Shown here one piece after another: positions 31,736-39,579 of a stretch of 39,579 nucleotides of DNA. Within the stretch, counting starts at the first letter, position 1; the number at the start of each line of letters is the position of its first letter. A program made the translations under genes and the position numbers. The notes below the pieces were generated by a model that saw only the letters and a list, made by a program, of their open reading frames with translations, was not told the origin of the DNA and ran no database searches. The stretch covers positions 1 through 39,579 of the forward strand of contig CAYSPT010000047.1 in assembly GCA_964432985.1 (NCBI GenBank), given 5' to 3'. The DNA comes from CAYSPT01 sp964432985. GTDB taxonomy: Bacteria; Muiribacteriota; CAYSPT01.

Positions 31736-34700
31736 GTGGAGAACCTGTACAAACGTCTGCTCGAGTTCAGCCGTGCGGGAGTCTACAGGTACTCCTACGA
31801 AAACAGTACCATTCTGTATGCCAACCAGGGCTTTGTAGAGATACTGGATCTGGATTGTCAGGCGGAAGATATTTTGGGGAAGAAGCTTAAAGACATCCTG
31901 ATCTACGTGGAGCAGGAAGCTTCCATACGGGTCCTCCTCGACAAGCACAACGAAATCCACGATTTCGAGTACCACTTCAAGACCCTCAAGGGAGACGACC
32001 GGTGGGTCATCCACGATTCATTTTTGCTGAAAGATAAGAACACCGGCGAAAAAATAGTCGAAGCCATCGTCAAAGACATTACCGCGCACAAAGCAACCGA
32101 AGAAAAGCTGGTCCATGTGGAATCGGTCCTGAGGGCCATCAACAACATCAACCAGCTTATTGTCCGGGAAAAAAACCGTAAGCGCCTGCTGCAGAAAACC
32201 TGTGAATACCTGATCGATATCCCCACGTATTTCAGCGCCTGGGTGGCGTTGTGCGACGATGACGGGAACCTCCAGGAGGCGGCCCTGGCCGGCTCCGGCA
32301 GCGACAGCAATGATTTTACCCAAGAGTTGAAAGCGGCTGCTCCCACATTCTGTTTTCCTAGCACCCTCGAGCAGCCGACGGTCCTGGTAATCGACTCCTG
32401 CACGGGCTGTGTCCTTTCGGAAAGCAACAAAGTTGACAGTGATGAATGCCTTGGATGCCTGGCGGCGAGGCTTGAATACGGCGAAAATACTTACGGCGCG
32501 CTGGTAGTGGCAGTTTCCAGCGATTATCTTACCGACGCCGACGAACATGAACTGCTGGAAGAGATCGCCCACGACCTGGCGCTGGCCCTGCACGACCTGG
32601 AGCAGGAAGAAGCGCGGCAGAGAACCGAGCAGAGGCTTCGCAGCGAGCGGGACCTGGCGCAGAAGTACCTGGATGTGGCCGGCACCATGATCCTGGTCCT
32701 GGACGTCAACGGCACGGCAGTTCTTATCAATGACCGCGGCTGCGAAATACTCGGCTGTCTCGAAAACGACATAGTGGGAAAGGACTGGTTCAGCCACTTC
32801 CTGCCTGAAGTTCAGCGGGAACCAGTCAAGGAAGTCTTCAACCTGCTCATGGCAGGAGAATTGGAGCCGGTGGAGTACTATGAAAATCCCGTTCTCGCCG
32901 CCGACGGAACCGAGCGTCTCATAGCCTGGCACAACGCTCTCCTCACCGACAGTGACGGTACCATCATCGGAACCGTCGGCTCGGGCATGGACATCACCGA
33001 GCGCCGCCAGGCCACACTGGCTCTGCGAGAATCAGAAGCACGTCTCCACGAGGTAACCGAGCACGCCCAGGCCTGGGTATGGGAAGTTAACGCGGAAGGC
33101 CTTTACACCTACGCCAGCCCGGCGGTGGAATCCATACTCGGCTTCAAACCCGACGAACTGGTGGGCAGGAAGCATTTTTACGATCTGTTTCACCCCGAAG
33201 ACCGGGAAACCCTGAAAGAACAGGCGTTCAGCGGATTTAAAAACAACGAGCCGTTTACTGACTTTCTCAACCGTAACGTCGCCCGGGACGAAAGCACCAT
33301 CTGGTTGGCCACAAGCGGTATCCCCATCCTGAACGAGGAAGGAGTCCTGGTGGCCTACCGCGGCTCGGACAGAAACGTGACCAGCCAGAAGATGGCCGAA
33401 GACGCCCTGTACGAAAGTGAACGGCGATACCGGCGTATCACCGAAGCAATCACCGATTATATATTTACCGTAGAGGTTGAAGACGGACTGCCCCTGGAGA
33501 CAGTACACGGAGAAGCCTGTGTGGCTGTCACTGGTTACACTCCAGAGGAGTTTGCCGAAAACCCGTTTCTCTGGATCGCCATGGTCCCGGAGTGCGACCG
33601 GGGAGCGGTCAAGCAACAGGCCGAACTGCTTCTGCAAGGAGAGGAATCCCCGTCACTGGAGCACCGGATCATGCGCAAAGACGGGGCCATCCGGTGGGTT
33701 CTGAACAGGCTCGTTCCCCACTACGATTCAGACGGAGCACTGTTATCCTACGACGGTCTCATCCGTGACATAACCGAACGTAAAGGGGCCGAAAAGGCCT
33801 TGAGGGAGAGCGAAGAAAAGCACCGGCTCATCGTGGAAAACACCAACGAAGTCATCATGCTCACCCGCCCCGACGGAGTTATTACCTATGTCAGTCCGGC
33901 CAGCCGTACAGTGATCGGATTCACTCCAGATGAACTGGAGGGCCAACAGTTCCAGATCGTCCATCCCGAAGATCTGGCCGAGGTGAAGATCGCCCATTTC
34001 ATGGCGCTGAAAGGAAGCAGCGCCTCCAACCTGGAATACAGAATTCTGACCGGCAGCGATAAAATAAAGTGGGTTTCGCACTCATGGGCTCCCATAACCG
34101 AGAGAGGGCACCTGATAATGAAGGTCAGTGTCCTGAGAGACATCACGGAGAGGAAGATAACGGAGCAACGTCTGCTCGACAGCCAGAAACGTTACCGAAG
34201 GCTGTTCGAGTACACGCCTATTTCCCTATGGGAGGAAGATTTTTCGGAGGTCAAGAATTATCTCGATACGCTGAAAGGATCAAGGGTAACTGATTTCAAA
34301 AACCATTTAAAGGAACACCCCGAGGTCGTCGAGAAATGCGCCCAATTGGTGCGGGTCATCGACGTCAACAAAGCTACTCTCGACCTGTACCAGGCCGACA
34401 GCAAAGATGAATTAGTCAGTAACCTGAAACAGGTGTTCACAGAGGAGTCTTATCACGTGTTTACAGATGAGATCGTGGCCCTGAGCAACGGGGAAACCGA
34501 ATTTTTCACCGAAGCGATCACCCGAACACTGGGTGGAAAGAAGCGCCACATCGCCCTGAGGTGGAACGTGCTGCCCGGGCATGAACAGACATATGACAGG
34601 GTCCTGGTTTCAATTGTAGATTTGACCGATCGGAAGCGGATCGAAGAAGAACTGTTCAAAGCCCAGAAAATAGAATCCATCGGGTTGTTTGCCCGGGGAG

Positions 34701-35359
34701 TGGCCAAGGACTATGACAATATCGTCAACCATGTTCTGGGCAATCTCGATCTGGCCAGGATGGAAACTAAACCGGACGACAAGCTTTTCCAACTGCTGAC
34801 GGAGATAGAGCAATGGGCCGTGCGCGCCAAGGACCTGACCAACCAGCTGCTTTCTTTCTCTAGAGGAGGAGCGGCCCAGTTGTCCAGCATTTTGGTCAGA
34901 GACCTGCTCCACGATGCAATCAACTACGCCCTGAGTTCATCCGATGCCCGCTGCTCTACCACCGTTGCCGATGACATCTGGCCGGTGGAGATCGACGAAG
35001 GCCAGATAATGCAGGTTCTCACCAACCTGATCACCAACGCCGAGCAGTCTTTGACCTCCGGCGGTGTGATTACCGTCGAAGCGAAAAACATTGAGATAAC
35101 GAAAAATCACCTGATTCCTCTCGATGAGGGGCCCTACGTCAAGATTACCATTATGGACCACGGCAAGGGGCTGGAAGCTGACCAGTTAACCAGAATCTTC
35201 GATCCCTATTACGCTCCACGAAAAAAAGGTACCCACCTGGGTCTGGCAACTTCTTACTCTATTATCAAGAAACTCAACGGGTACATGCGGGTGGAGTCTG
35301 AAATTGGTATTGGGACCACCTTTTATATTTACCTACCGGCCAGCACACCGCCGGATTAA
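31736..35359 (+). CDS. Multi-PAS/GAF histidine-kinase-like protein lacking the phosphoacceptor His
   Basis: This 1207-residue cytoplasmic protein has PAS (about 5-120), GAF (about 125-295, with CTGC and CLGC pairs that may bind a metal), then five PAS domains to about 970, each ending in an ITERK-like motif. The C-terminus is NtrB-like. The dimerisation helix reads AQKIESIGLFARGVAKDYDN, where the family has an AHDFNN-type motif; Lys991 replaces the phosphorylated His. The ATPase domain is complete: VLTNLITNAEQSL (N box), IMDHGKGLEADQL (G1), THLGLATSYSII (G2). It could bind ATP without autophosphorylating. GTG start with GAGGTGA upstream. A receiver gene follows. Confidence 0.9.
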   Translation: MENLYKRLLEFSRAGVYRYSYENSTILYANQGFVEILDLDCQAEDILGKKLKDILIYVEQEASIRVLLDKHNEIHDFEYHFKTLKGDDRWVIHDSFLLKDKNTGEKIVEAIVKDITAHKATEEKLVHVESVLRAINNINQLIVREKNRKRLLQKTCEYLIDIPTYFSAWVALCDDDGNLQEAALAGSGSDSNDFTQELKAAAPTFCFPSTLEQPTVLVIDSCTGCVLSESNKVDSDECLGCLAARLEYGENTYGALVVAVSSDYLTDADEHELLEEIAHDLALALHDLEQEEARQRTEQRLRSERDLAQKYLDVAGTMILVLDVNGTAVLINDRGCEILGCLENDIVGKDWFSHFLPEVQREPVKEVFNLLMAGELEPVEYYENPVLAADGTERLIAWHNALLTDSDGTIIGTVGSGMDITERRQATLALRESEARLHEVTEHAQAWVWEVNAEGLYTYASPAVESILGFKPDELVGRKHFYDLFHPEDRETLKEQAFSGFKNNEPFTDFLNRNVARDESTIWLATSGIPILNEEGVLVAYRGSDRNVTSQKMAEDALYESERRYRRITEAITDYIFTVEVEDGLPLETVHGEACVAVTGYTPEEFAENPFLWIAMVPECDRGAVKQQAELLLQGEESPSLEHRIMRKDGAIRWVLNRLVPHYDSDGALLSYDGLIRDITERKGAEKALRESEEKHRLIVENTNEVIMLTRPDGVITYVSPASRTVIGFTPDELEGQQFQIVHPEDLAEVKIAHFMALKGSSASNLEYRILTGSDKIKWVSHSWAPITERGHLIMKVSVLRDITERKITEQRLLDSQKRYRRLFEYTPISLWEEDFSEVKNYLDTLKGSRVTDFKNHLKEHPEVVEKCAQLVRVIDVNKATLDLYQADSKDELVSNLKQVFTEESYHVFTDEIVALSNGETEFFTEAITRTLGGKKRHIALRWNVLPGHEQTYDRVLVSIVDLTDRKRIEEELFKAQKIESIGLFARGVAKDYDNIVNHVLGNLDLARMETKPDDKLFQLLTEIEQWAVRAKDLTNQLLSFSRGGAAQLSSILVRDLLHDAINYALSSSDARCSTTVADDIWPVEIDEGQIMQVLTNLITNAEQSLTSGGVITVEAKNIEITKNHLIPLDEGPYVKITIMDHGKGLEADQLTRIFDPYYAPRKKGTHLGLATSYSIIKKLNGYMRVESEIGIGTTFYIYLPASTPPD

Positions 35360-35404
35360 AGAATAGAATTGTGTTACAATTGACATGATAAGGAAGTGTG
35401 TCCG

Positions 35405-35779
35405 GTGAAAGTTCTGGTTGTCGATGATTCATACGTGGTTCGTTACTCCATGACAAAAGCCCTCGAGAAAGCGGGAATCACCGCTGTAACCCAGGCATCA
35501 AACGGTGAAGAAGCTGTTGCCAAGTGCTTAAAAGACACCTTTGACCTCGTCATGATGGATTATCATATGCCGAAAATGTCCGGTGTTGAAGCGGTCAAGA
35601 ACATCCGGGCCGCCGGATTTCGGATGCCGGTGATCATGGTCACCACCGAGATAGAGAAAACCCATGTTCTGAAAGCGCTCCAGTCTGGCGCAAACAATTA
35701 CATCGTCAAGCCATTTACGGATCAGATGGTAATAGATAAGATAAAAGAGACATTCTTGAAGCTCACCAAACGGAAATAG
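35405..35779 (+). CDS. Stand-alone response-regulator receiver (CheY-like)
   Basis: This 124-residue single-domain receiver begins MKVLVVDDSYVVRYSM. Acidic Asp pair (VVDDS), the phosphoacceptor Asp in MMDYHMPKMSG, the Thr in VTTEIEKTH and the Lys in NNYIVKPFT are all present. It has no output domain, as for CheY or a phosphorelay carrier. The start is the GTG at 35405, ten bases after AAGGA; the GTG at 35396 overlaps it. It lies behind a PAS kinase with no phosphoacceptor His and converges on cheR, so CheA (P4 intact) is a candidate partner. A -10-like TACAAT and a perfect inverted repeat AATTGT/ACAATT (35367-35381) precede it. Confidence 0.92.
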   Translation: MKVLVVDDSYVVRYSMTKALEKAGITAVTQASNGEEAVAKCLKDTFDLVMMDYHMPKMSGVEAVKNIRAAGFRMPVIMVTTEIEKTHVLKALQSGANNYIVKPFTDQMVIDKIKETFLKLTKRK

Positions 35780-35798
35780 GCTGCCACTTGTCCAGGAG

Positions 35799-36626
35799 TT
35801 ACTTCACTTTTCTGTACATGGAAGCGGTAATGCTGGAAAAACCGTATTCCTCGGGTTGAAGAATCAACTCCGGGGCCCCCATAAATAAGACTCCCCCTGG
35901 CACGAGAGATTTCCAGAACCGGCGGTAAAGACGTTCTCTGACATCTTCGTTGATGTAGATGAGAACATTGCGGCACAGTATGAGATCATACCCTGTGGAC
36001 CAGGTATCCTTGAGAAAATCGTGAAGTACAAACCTGACTTTTTTCCGAATTTCCTTGCAGACACGCCACCGGCCCCCCTTCCGTTCGAGGTATCTGGTGC
36101 GGAGATACGAGACCACGTCTTTGACATCATTCTCCGTGAAATATCCTTCCCGGGCACGGTCAAGTATTTCCGGTACCACATCCGTAGCCAGGATCGGCAG
36201 AAAACTGAATGAGCTTTTATCCGCCGCTTCCTTGAGGATCATAGCCAGTGTGTACGGCTCGGCGCCGACAGAACACCCGGCCGACCAGGTCCTGATTTCC
36301 GGAGAGCCCGGACCGAAGACACTGTCCACAAGGCGCTGTGTGGCACGATCGACCAGGTTGGGGATAACTTCTTCGGCCAGTATTTTCCACTTGCCCGGAT
36401 CCCGAAAGAAACTCGACACATTGATTTTCAGGTATCTGAGGAACTCGTGACGGGCTTCAGCATCCCTCTCCAGGAGCAAAGCGTATTCGCTATAGCTTTC
36501 GACTCCTGTCTGGTGAAGGATGAATTCCAGCCGGTGATCGAGTTGACGGCTGGAGTAATCGTCCAGGTCCAGGCCAATGATTGTCCTGACCCGTTCCTTG
36601 AACCAGCCGAGCATAGGTTCACCCAT
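35799..36626 (-). CDS. cheR: Chemotaxis protein methyltransferase CheR
   Basis: This 275-residue enzyme methylates glutamates of chemoreceptors using S-adenosylmethionine. The N-terminal helical domain ends in FLRYLKINVSSFFRDP. The SAM-binding motif is RTWSAGCSVGAEPYTLAMIL; the later DLILCRNVLIYIN and LVPGGVLFMGAPE are typical. The ATG is one base after the cheB stop, so the two are coupled. It is the last gene of cheA-cheB-cheR. No chemoreceptor, cheW or motor gene lies in the window, so these genes might act on a pilus or another output. Confidence 0.94.
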   Translation of the reverse strand: MGEPMLGWFKERVRTIIGLDLDDYSSRQLDHRLEFILHQTGVESYSEYALLLERDAEARHEFLRYLKINVSSFFRDPGKWKILAEEVIPNLVDRATQRLVDSVFGPGSPEIRTWSAGCSVGAEPYTLAMILKEAADKSSFSFLPILATDVVPEILDRAREGYFTENDVKDVVSYLRTRYLERKGGRWRVCKEIRKKVRFVLHDFLKDTWSTGYDLILCRNVLIYINEDVRERLYRRFWKSLVPGGVLFMGAPELILQPEEYGFSSITASMYRKVK

Positions 36627-36627
36627 G

Positions 36628-37713
36628 TTACTCGTCCCCTTTGTCTACACTGGTGACAATCGCTGCCGGGATATCATCCAGTGGGAGTATCATGTCAGCC
36701 TTCCCGGTCTGTATAAGAGCCGCCGGCATACCGTACACAATACAGGTCGACTCGTGTTCGGCAATGGTGCTGCCCCCGGTGTCCTTGATATAACCGGCGC
36801 CCTGTACGCCGTCTTCCCCCATACCTGTCAGCACCACGGCCATGGACCTGTTTTTGAAAACACGGGCTACCGATTCCATAGTGATATTGGCCGAAGGACG
36901 CACTCCGCACACCATCGGGCCTTTAAAAAGATGAATAACACCCAAGCGGCCTACCTGGAGATGGTAATCTCCGGGTGCGACCAGCACCAGTCCCGTCCGT
37001 ACCCGGTCACCCTCCTGGGCTTCCTTTACCGTCAACTTCGAAAGCCGATCAAGCCGCTCGGCCAGTTCTCTCGTAAAGCCGGCCGGCATGTGCTGGACGA
37101 CGATAAATCCCGCCTGAAGGTCTGCCGGTATGTTCGACAGCACTTTCACCAGCGCATTGGGGCCGCCGGTGGAACAACCGATTACGATAATTCTTTTCAG
37201 CTCTCTTCCGACATCCACCGGACTGGACTTATCGGGCTGAGGGGAGCAGGGTTGTGCATCACCTGAACTGCTGCTTTGGACCTCTATATTTCTTTTTAGC
37301 TTCCAACGGCTGATGGAAGCGGCCGTTCTGATCTTCTCGATCAGCTCGCTTCTGACATTGGCCAGTGTGAGAGCGATACGGCCCAGTGGTTTGGGGACAA
37401 AATCCACGGCGCCCAGTTCAAGAGCTTTAAGAGTGTGCTTGCTGCCCTTTTTGGTGTAGGCACTAAACATTACCACCGGAATGGGACACTCGGGCATGAG
37501 TTTTTCGAGGAAGGCGAGCCCATTCATCCGCGGCATCTCGATATCCAACGAAATGACATCGGGGTTTTCCCGCTTAACCATTTCCAGCGCTTCGAGACCG
37601 TCTTGAGCGGCACCTACCACTTCCATATCGGGCTGGGAATTAAACATTTCCGTCAGGACATAGCGCATGTACCGGGAGTCATCGACAACGAGCACACGGA
37701 TGGTCTTGCTCAA
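36628..37713 (-). CDS. cheB: Chemotaxis response regulator and methylesterase CheB
   Basis: This 361-residue protein has an N-terminal receiver (about 1-125: VLVVDDSRYMRYVL, phosphoacceptor Asp in ISLDIEMPRMNG, and AVDFVPKP) and a C-terminal methylesterase (about 170-355) with the catalytic Ser in GCSTGGP, His in VVQHMPAGFT and Asp in MGEDGVQGA. It removes methyl groups added by CheR and can deamidate receptors. The linker (about 135-170) is Ser/Pro-rich. Its ATG overlaps the cheA stop as ATGA. Confidence 0.95.
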   Translation of the reverse strand: MSKTIRVLVVDDSRYMRYVLTEMFNSQPDMEVVGAAQDGLEALEMVKRENPDVISLDIEMPRMNGLAFLEKLMPECPIPVVMFSAYTKKGSKHTLKALELGAVDFVPKPLGRIALTLANVRSELIEKIRTAASISRWKLKRNIEVQSSSSGDAQPCSPQPDKSSPVDVGRELKRIIVIGCSTGGPNALVKVLSNIPADLQAGFIVVQHMPAGFTRELAERLDRLSKLTVKEAQEGDRVRTGLVLVAPGDYHLQVGRLGVIHLFKGPMVCGVRPSANITMESVARVFKNRSMAVVLTGMGEDGVQGAGYIKDTGGSTIAEHESTCIVYGMPAALIQTGKADMILPLDDIPAAIVTSVDKGDE

Positions 37714-39506
37714 AGCATTGTCTCCTTGAGAATGCTCTTCACCAGGCTGGGAACATCCATAATCAGAGCGATCCGTCCATCACCCAGTATGGTTGCTCCC
37801 GATATCCCGGGCACTTCACCGATATAATCTCCCAGGGGTTTAATCACGATTTCGTGTTCCCCAATAGGATAATCAACGACAAAGCCTATTTTCCGATCCG
37901 ACCAGGAAACAACAACCACATTGAGCTGCTCCCTCTGCTGGTCACACGCTTCATCATCCATGTCAAACACGCTGCGGAGTCGGAGAAGGGGCAGGATGTC
38001 ACCAGCCAGAAAAACCGTTTCAGTCCCTTTGATCAACTGAATTTCATCACGTTTGATTCTGAGTGTTCTATCGACGGAAATGAGAGGAATAGCGTAGGCA
38101 TAATCAGCCAGTGAAATAAGCAGAACCTTGATAATGGCCAGCGTCAAAGGAAGGCGCACGACAAAACGGCTTCCTTTTCCCAACTCGGTGGCGACAAAGA
38201 CATTCCCGCTGAGCCGTTCCAGATTGGATCGCACGATGTCCATGCCAACACCGCGTCCTGACACCTCGCTGGCGCTGTCCTTGGTGGTGAATCCCGGCGC
38301 GAATATCAGATCGAGGCACTCCCGCTCACTGAGACGACCGACTGCGTCAGGCGAAATAATTCCCGCTTCCAGCGCTTTTGCTTTCACCCTCTCCAGATCG
38401 ATACCGCCACCGTCATCTTCGATGGTAATAATGATCCGGTCTTCCTGATGCGAAGCGGAGAGGGTAACGATACCCCGCTCGCTCTTGCCGGCCGCGAGGC
38501 GCTCCTCGGGAGATTCCAGTCCATGATCCACGGCGTTGCGCAGCATGTGAACCAGGGGATCTTCTATTTCTTCGATGACGGTCCGGTCGAGTTCGGTTTC
38601 CTCTCCCTGGACAATAAAGTCGACCTTCCGGTTGGCCTTGCGGGCCACGTCGCGGACGAGACGCGGAAATTTACGAAACAAGTTTGCCACCGGTACCAGC
38701 CGGGCTTTGATGATCTGATCCTTGAGAATGTTGGTAATGAAATTTATCTGACCGCTGGTTGCCGAAAGAGAAAGGATATCATGGTCTTTTTCGAATCGTT
38801 TCTCAAGCGTGCGCACCAGCTGTTCCAGCCGCGTCTTGTGAATGACCACCTCTCCGACCAGGTTCATCAGAGAATCGAGCCGTTCCACACTGATCTTGAT
38901 CCTCCTGACCGGTCGATCTTTTGCAGGGGGAGCAGCTGCAGGCGGGGTGACAGGTCCGGATTCTTCCTGGACCGGTGCAGGGATTTCAGCGGTTTTTTGA
39001 GGGACTATTTCGGGTTCGAGCTGCACTACGGATGGAGCAACGGAAGCTTCACCTCCCCCGGAGACTTCATCTCCTCTGCTGGTCCCATCCTCTCCAAGGG
39101 CTGTTACGCTCAAGCTGGCAATATCTCCCACGGGAGTAAGCACTTCCCTGACACGGTCTTCTTCTACCTTCGTATCAAGGACGAACAGGAGTCTATCTCC
39201 AATGCGATCGGCTTCGATATCTTCCGTCGTGGGATCACTGTCCACCACGGTACCGATTTCGACCAGAAGCGACAGTATCTGGGCTGCACGGACCGACGGG
39301 ATCATACAGATCGGTTCCAGCTCTATTTCGATGATGAGCTTCCCGTCACCGGCGCCAGCGCCGCCACCATCGGCAAGTACCGCTGTGACCGCCGCCTTCT
39401 TGGAAACAGTGCTTGTGGATTCTGGTTCCCGGCTGTCAGCCTGCTCCCCCGGCTCCACGGACACCTTTTGGGCTCCAATAGACACTTCCTGGGCGCCAAC
39501 AGACAC
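37710..39506 (-). CDS. cheA: Chemotaxis histidine kinase CheA without P1 (Hpt) domain
   Basis: This 598-residue protein has a seven-residue repeat near the start (VSVGAQE, VSIGAQK), then a P2-like response-regulator-binding domain (about 55-140: IPSVRAAQILSLLVEIGTVVD). A linker, P3 dimerisation helices (about 200-270), P4 ATPase (about 275-450: HMLRNAVDHGLE, IEDDGGGIDLERV, VSGRGVGMDIV) and a P5 CheW-like domain follow. The P1 domain carrying the phosphorylated His is absent. The GTG start has no Shine-Dalgarno, and TAA lies directly upstream in frame; a TAG follows 30 bases further. Translation may restart here, or this may be the 3' fragment of an interrupted gene. The next genes are cheB and cheR. 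Confidence 0.88.
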   Translation of the reverse strand: MSVGAQEVSIGAQKVSVEPGEQADSREPESTSTVSKKAAVTAVLADGGGAGAGDGKLIIEIELEPICMIPSVRAAQILSLLVEIGTVVDSDPTTEDIEADRIGDRLLFVLDTKVEEDRVREVLTPVGDIASLSVTALGEDGTSRGDEVSGGGEASVAPSVVQLEPEIVPQKTAEIPAPVQEESGPVTPPAAAPPAKDRPVRRIKISVERLDSLMNLVGEVVIHKTRLEQLVRTLEKRFEKDHDILSLSATSGQINFITNILKDQIIKARLVPVANLFRKFPRLVRDVARKANRKVDFIVQGEETELDRTVIEEIEDPLVHMLRNAVDHGLESPEERLAAGKSERGIVTLSASHQEDRIIITIEDDGGGIDLERVKAKALEAGIISPDAVGRLSERECLDLIFAPGFTTKDSASEVSGRGVGMDIVRSNLERLSGNVFVATELGKGSRFVVRLPLTLAIIKVLLISLADYAYAIPLISVDRTLRIKRDEIQLIKGTETVFLAGDILPLLRLRSVFDMDDEACDQQREQLNVVVVSWSDRKIGFVVDYPIGEHEIVIKPLGDYIGEVPGISGATILGDGRIALIMDVPSLVKSILKETML

Positions 39507-39536
39507 TTAATGCGTTACAACAAACACGTCGTCGCT

Positions 39537-39579
39537 CTAGGGGTTCACGTAGGAGGGAACCTCATCCACAGAGTCGTCG
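39537..39579 (-). CDS. 3' end of an ORF in frame with cheA, cut by the window edge
   Basis: The last 43 bases read in the cheA frame as DDSVDEVPSYVNP followed by TAG at 39539-39537. The segment is acidic and Pro-containing, like a linker after an Hpt domain. It may be the end of a separate Hpt protein or of the missing P1 part of CheA. Only 13 residues are visible. Confidence 0.4.
   Translation of the reverse strand, partial: DDSVDEVPSYVNP

Overview
The window is a scaffold piece (it carries a 100-base run of N at 28937-29036) from an uncultured-looking bacterium of moderate GC. I cannot place it in a phylum from sequence alone. A DUF5693-CsaB protein, an aroE-pilB-pilT-pilC operon and a Nif3/COG1579/rnpB neighbourhood resemble deep-branching Firmicutes (Clostridia). 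A LolA-like exported protein, DUF2993 and a DnaE2/ImuB-type mutagenesis operon are also seen in Deltaproteobacteria and candidate phyla. The LexA operator inferred here matches neither the E. coli nor the B. subtilis consensus.

Layout. 1-5040: a truncated unknown protein, a DUF2993 protein, a small acidic membrane protein, a large membrane protein fused to a CsaB-type pyruvyl transferase, and on the opposite strand a 50-residue zinc-finger gene overlapping its 3' end. 5312-7178: a MerR-like regulator with a zinc ribbon, two possible small minus-strand genes, and a small gene behind a structured leader. 7186-12371: a promoter and four-gene operon (TPR/LolA-like protein, exported protein, degenerate GAF-PAS histidine kinase, RsbW-like ATPase). 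12408-17411 (minus): aroE-pilB-pilT-pilC with its promoter. 17437-22987 (minus): aminotransferase, HNH protein, RNase P RNA, TPM-domain protein, COG1579 zinc ribbon protein, Nif3, a terminator, tRNA-Glu, tRNA-Met and a VanZ-like protein.

23837-30044 is the most interesting region. lexA (plus) converges on a minus-strand operon of DUF72, a catalytically dead ImuB-like Y-family protein, and DnaE2. Both transcription units have a good promoter whose 17-bp spacer holds the same near-palindrome (14 of 16 bases identical), so the operon looks like an SOS-controlled mutasome in which a DUF72 protein stands where ImuA would be expected. The DUF72-imuB junction, containing the DUF72 stop codon, the Shine-Dalgarno, the GTG start and the first codons of imuB, has been amplified into a 56-bp tandem array that also broke the assembly.

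30058-39579: an FGGY kinase and a multi-PAS kinase whose phosphoacceptor histidine is replaced by lysine, then a stand-alone receiver, converging on cheA-cheB-cheR. cheA lacks the P1 (Hpt) domain and is separated from an upstream in-frame coding stretch by two stop codons in its linker. The window thus holds three kinase-like proteins that each lack a different standard part.
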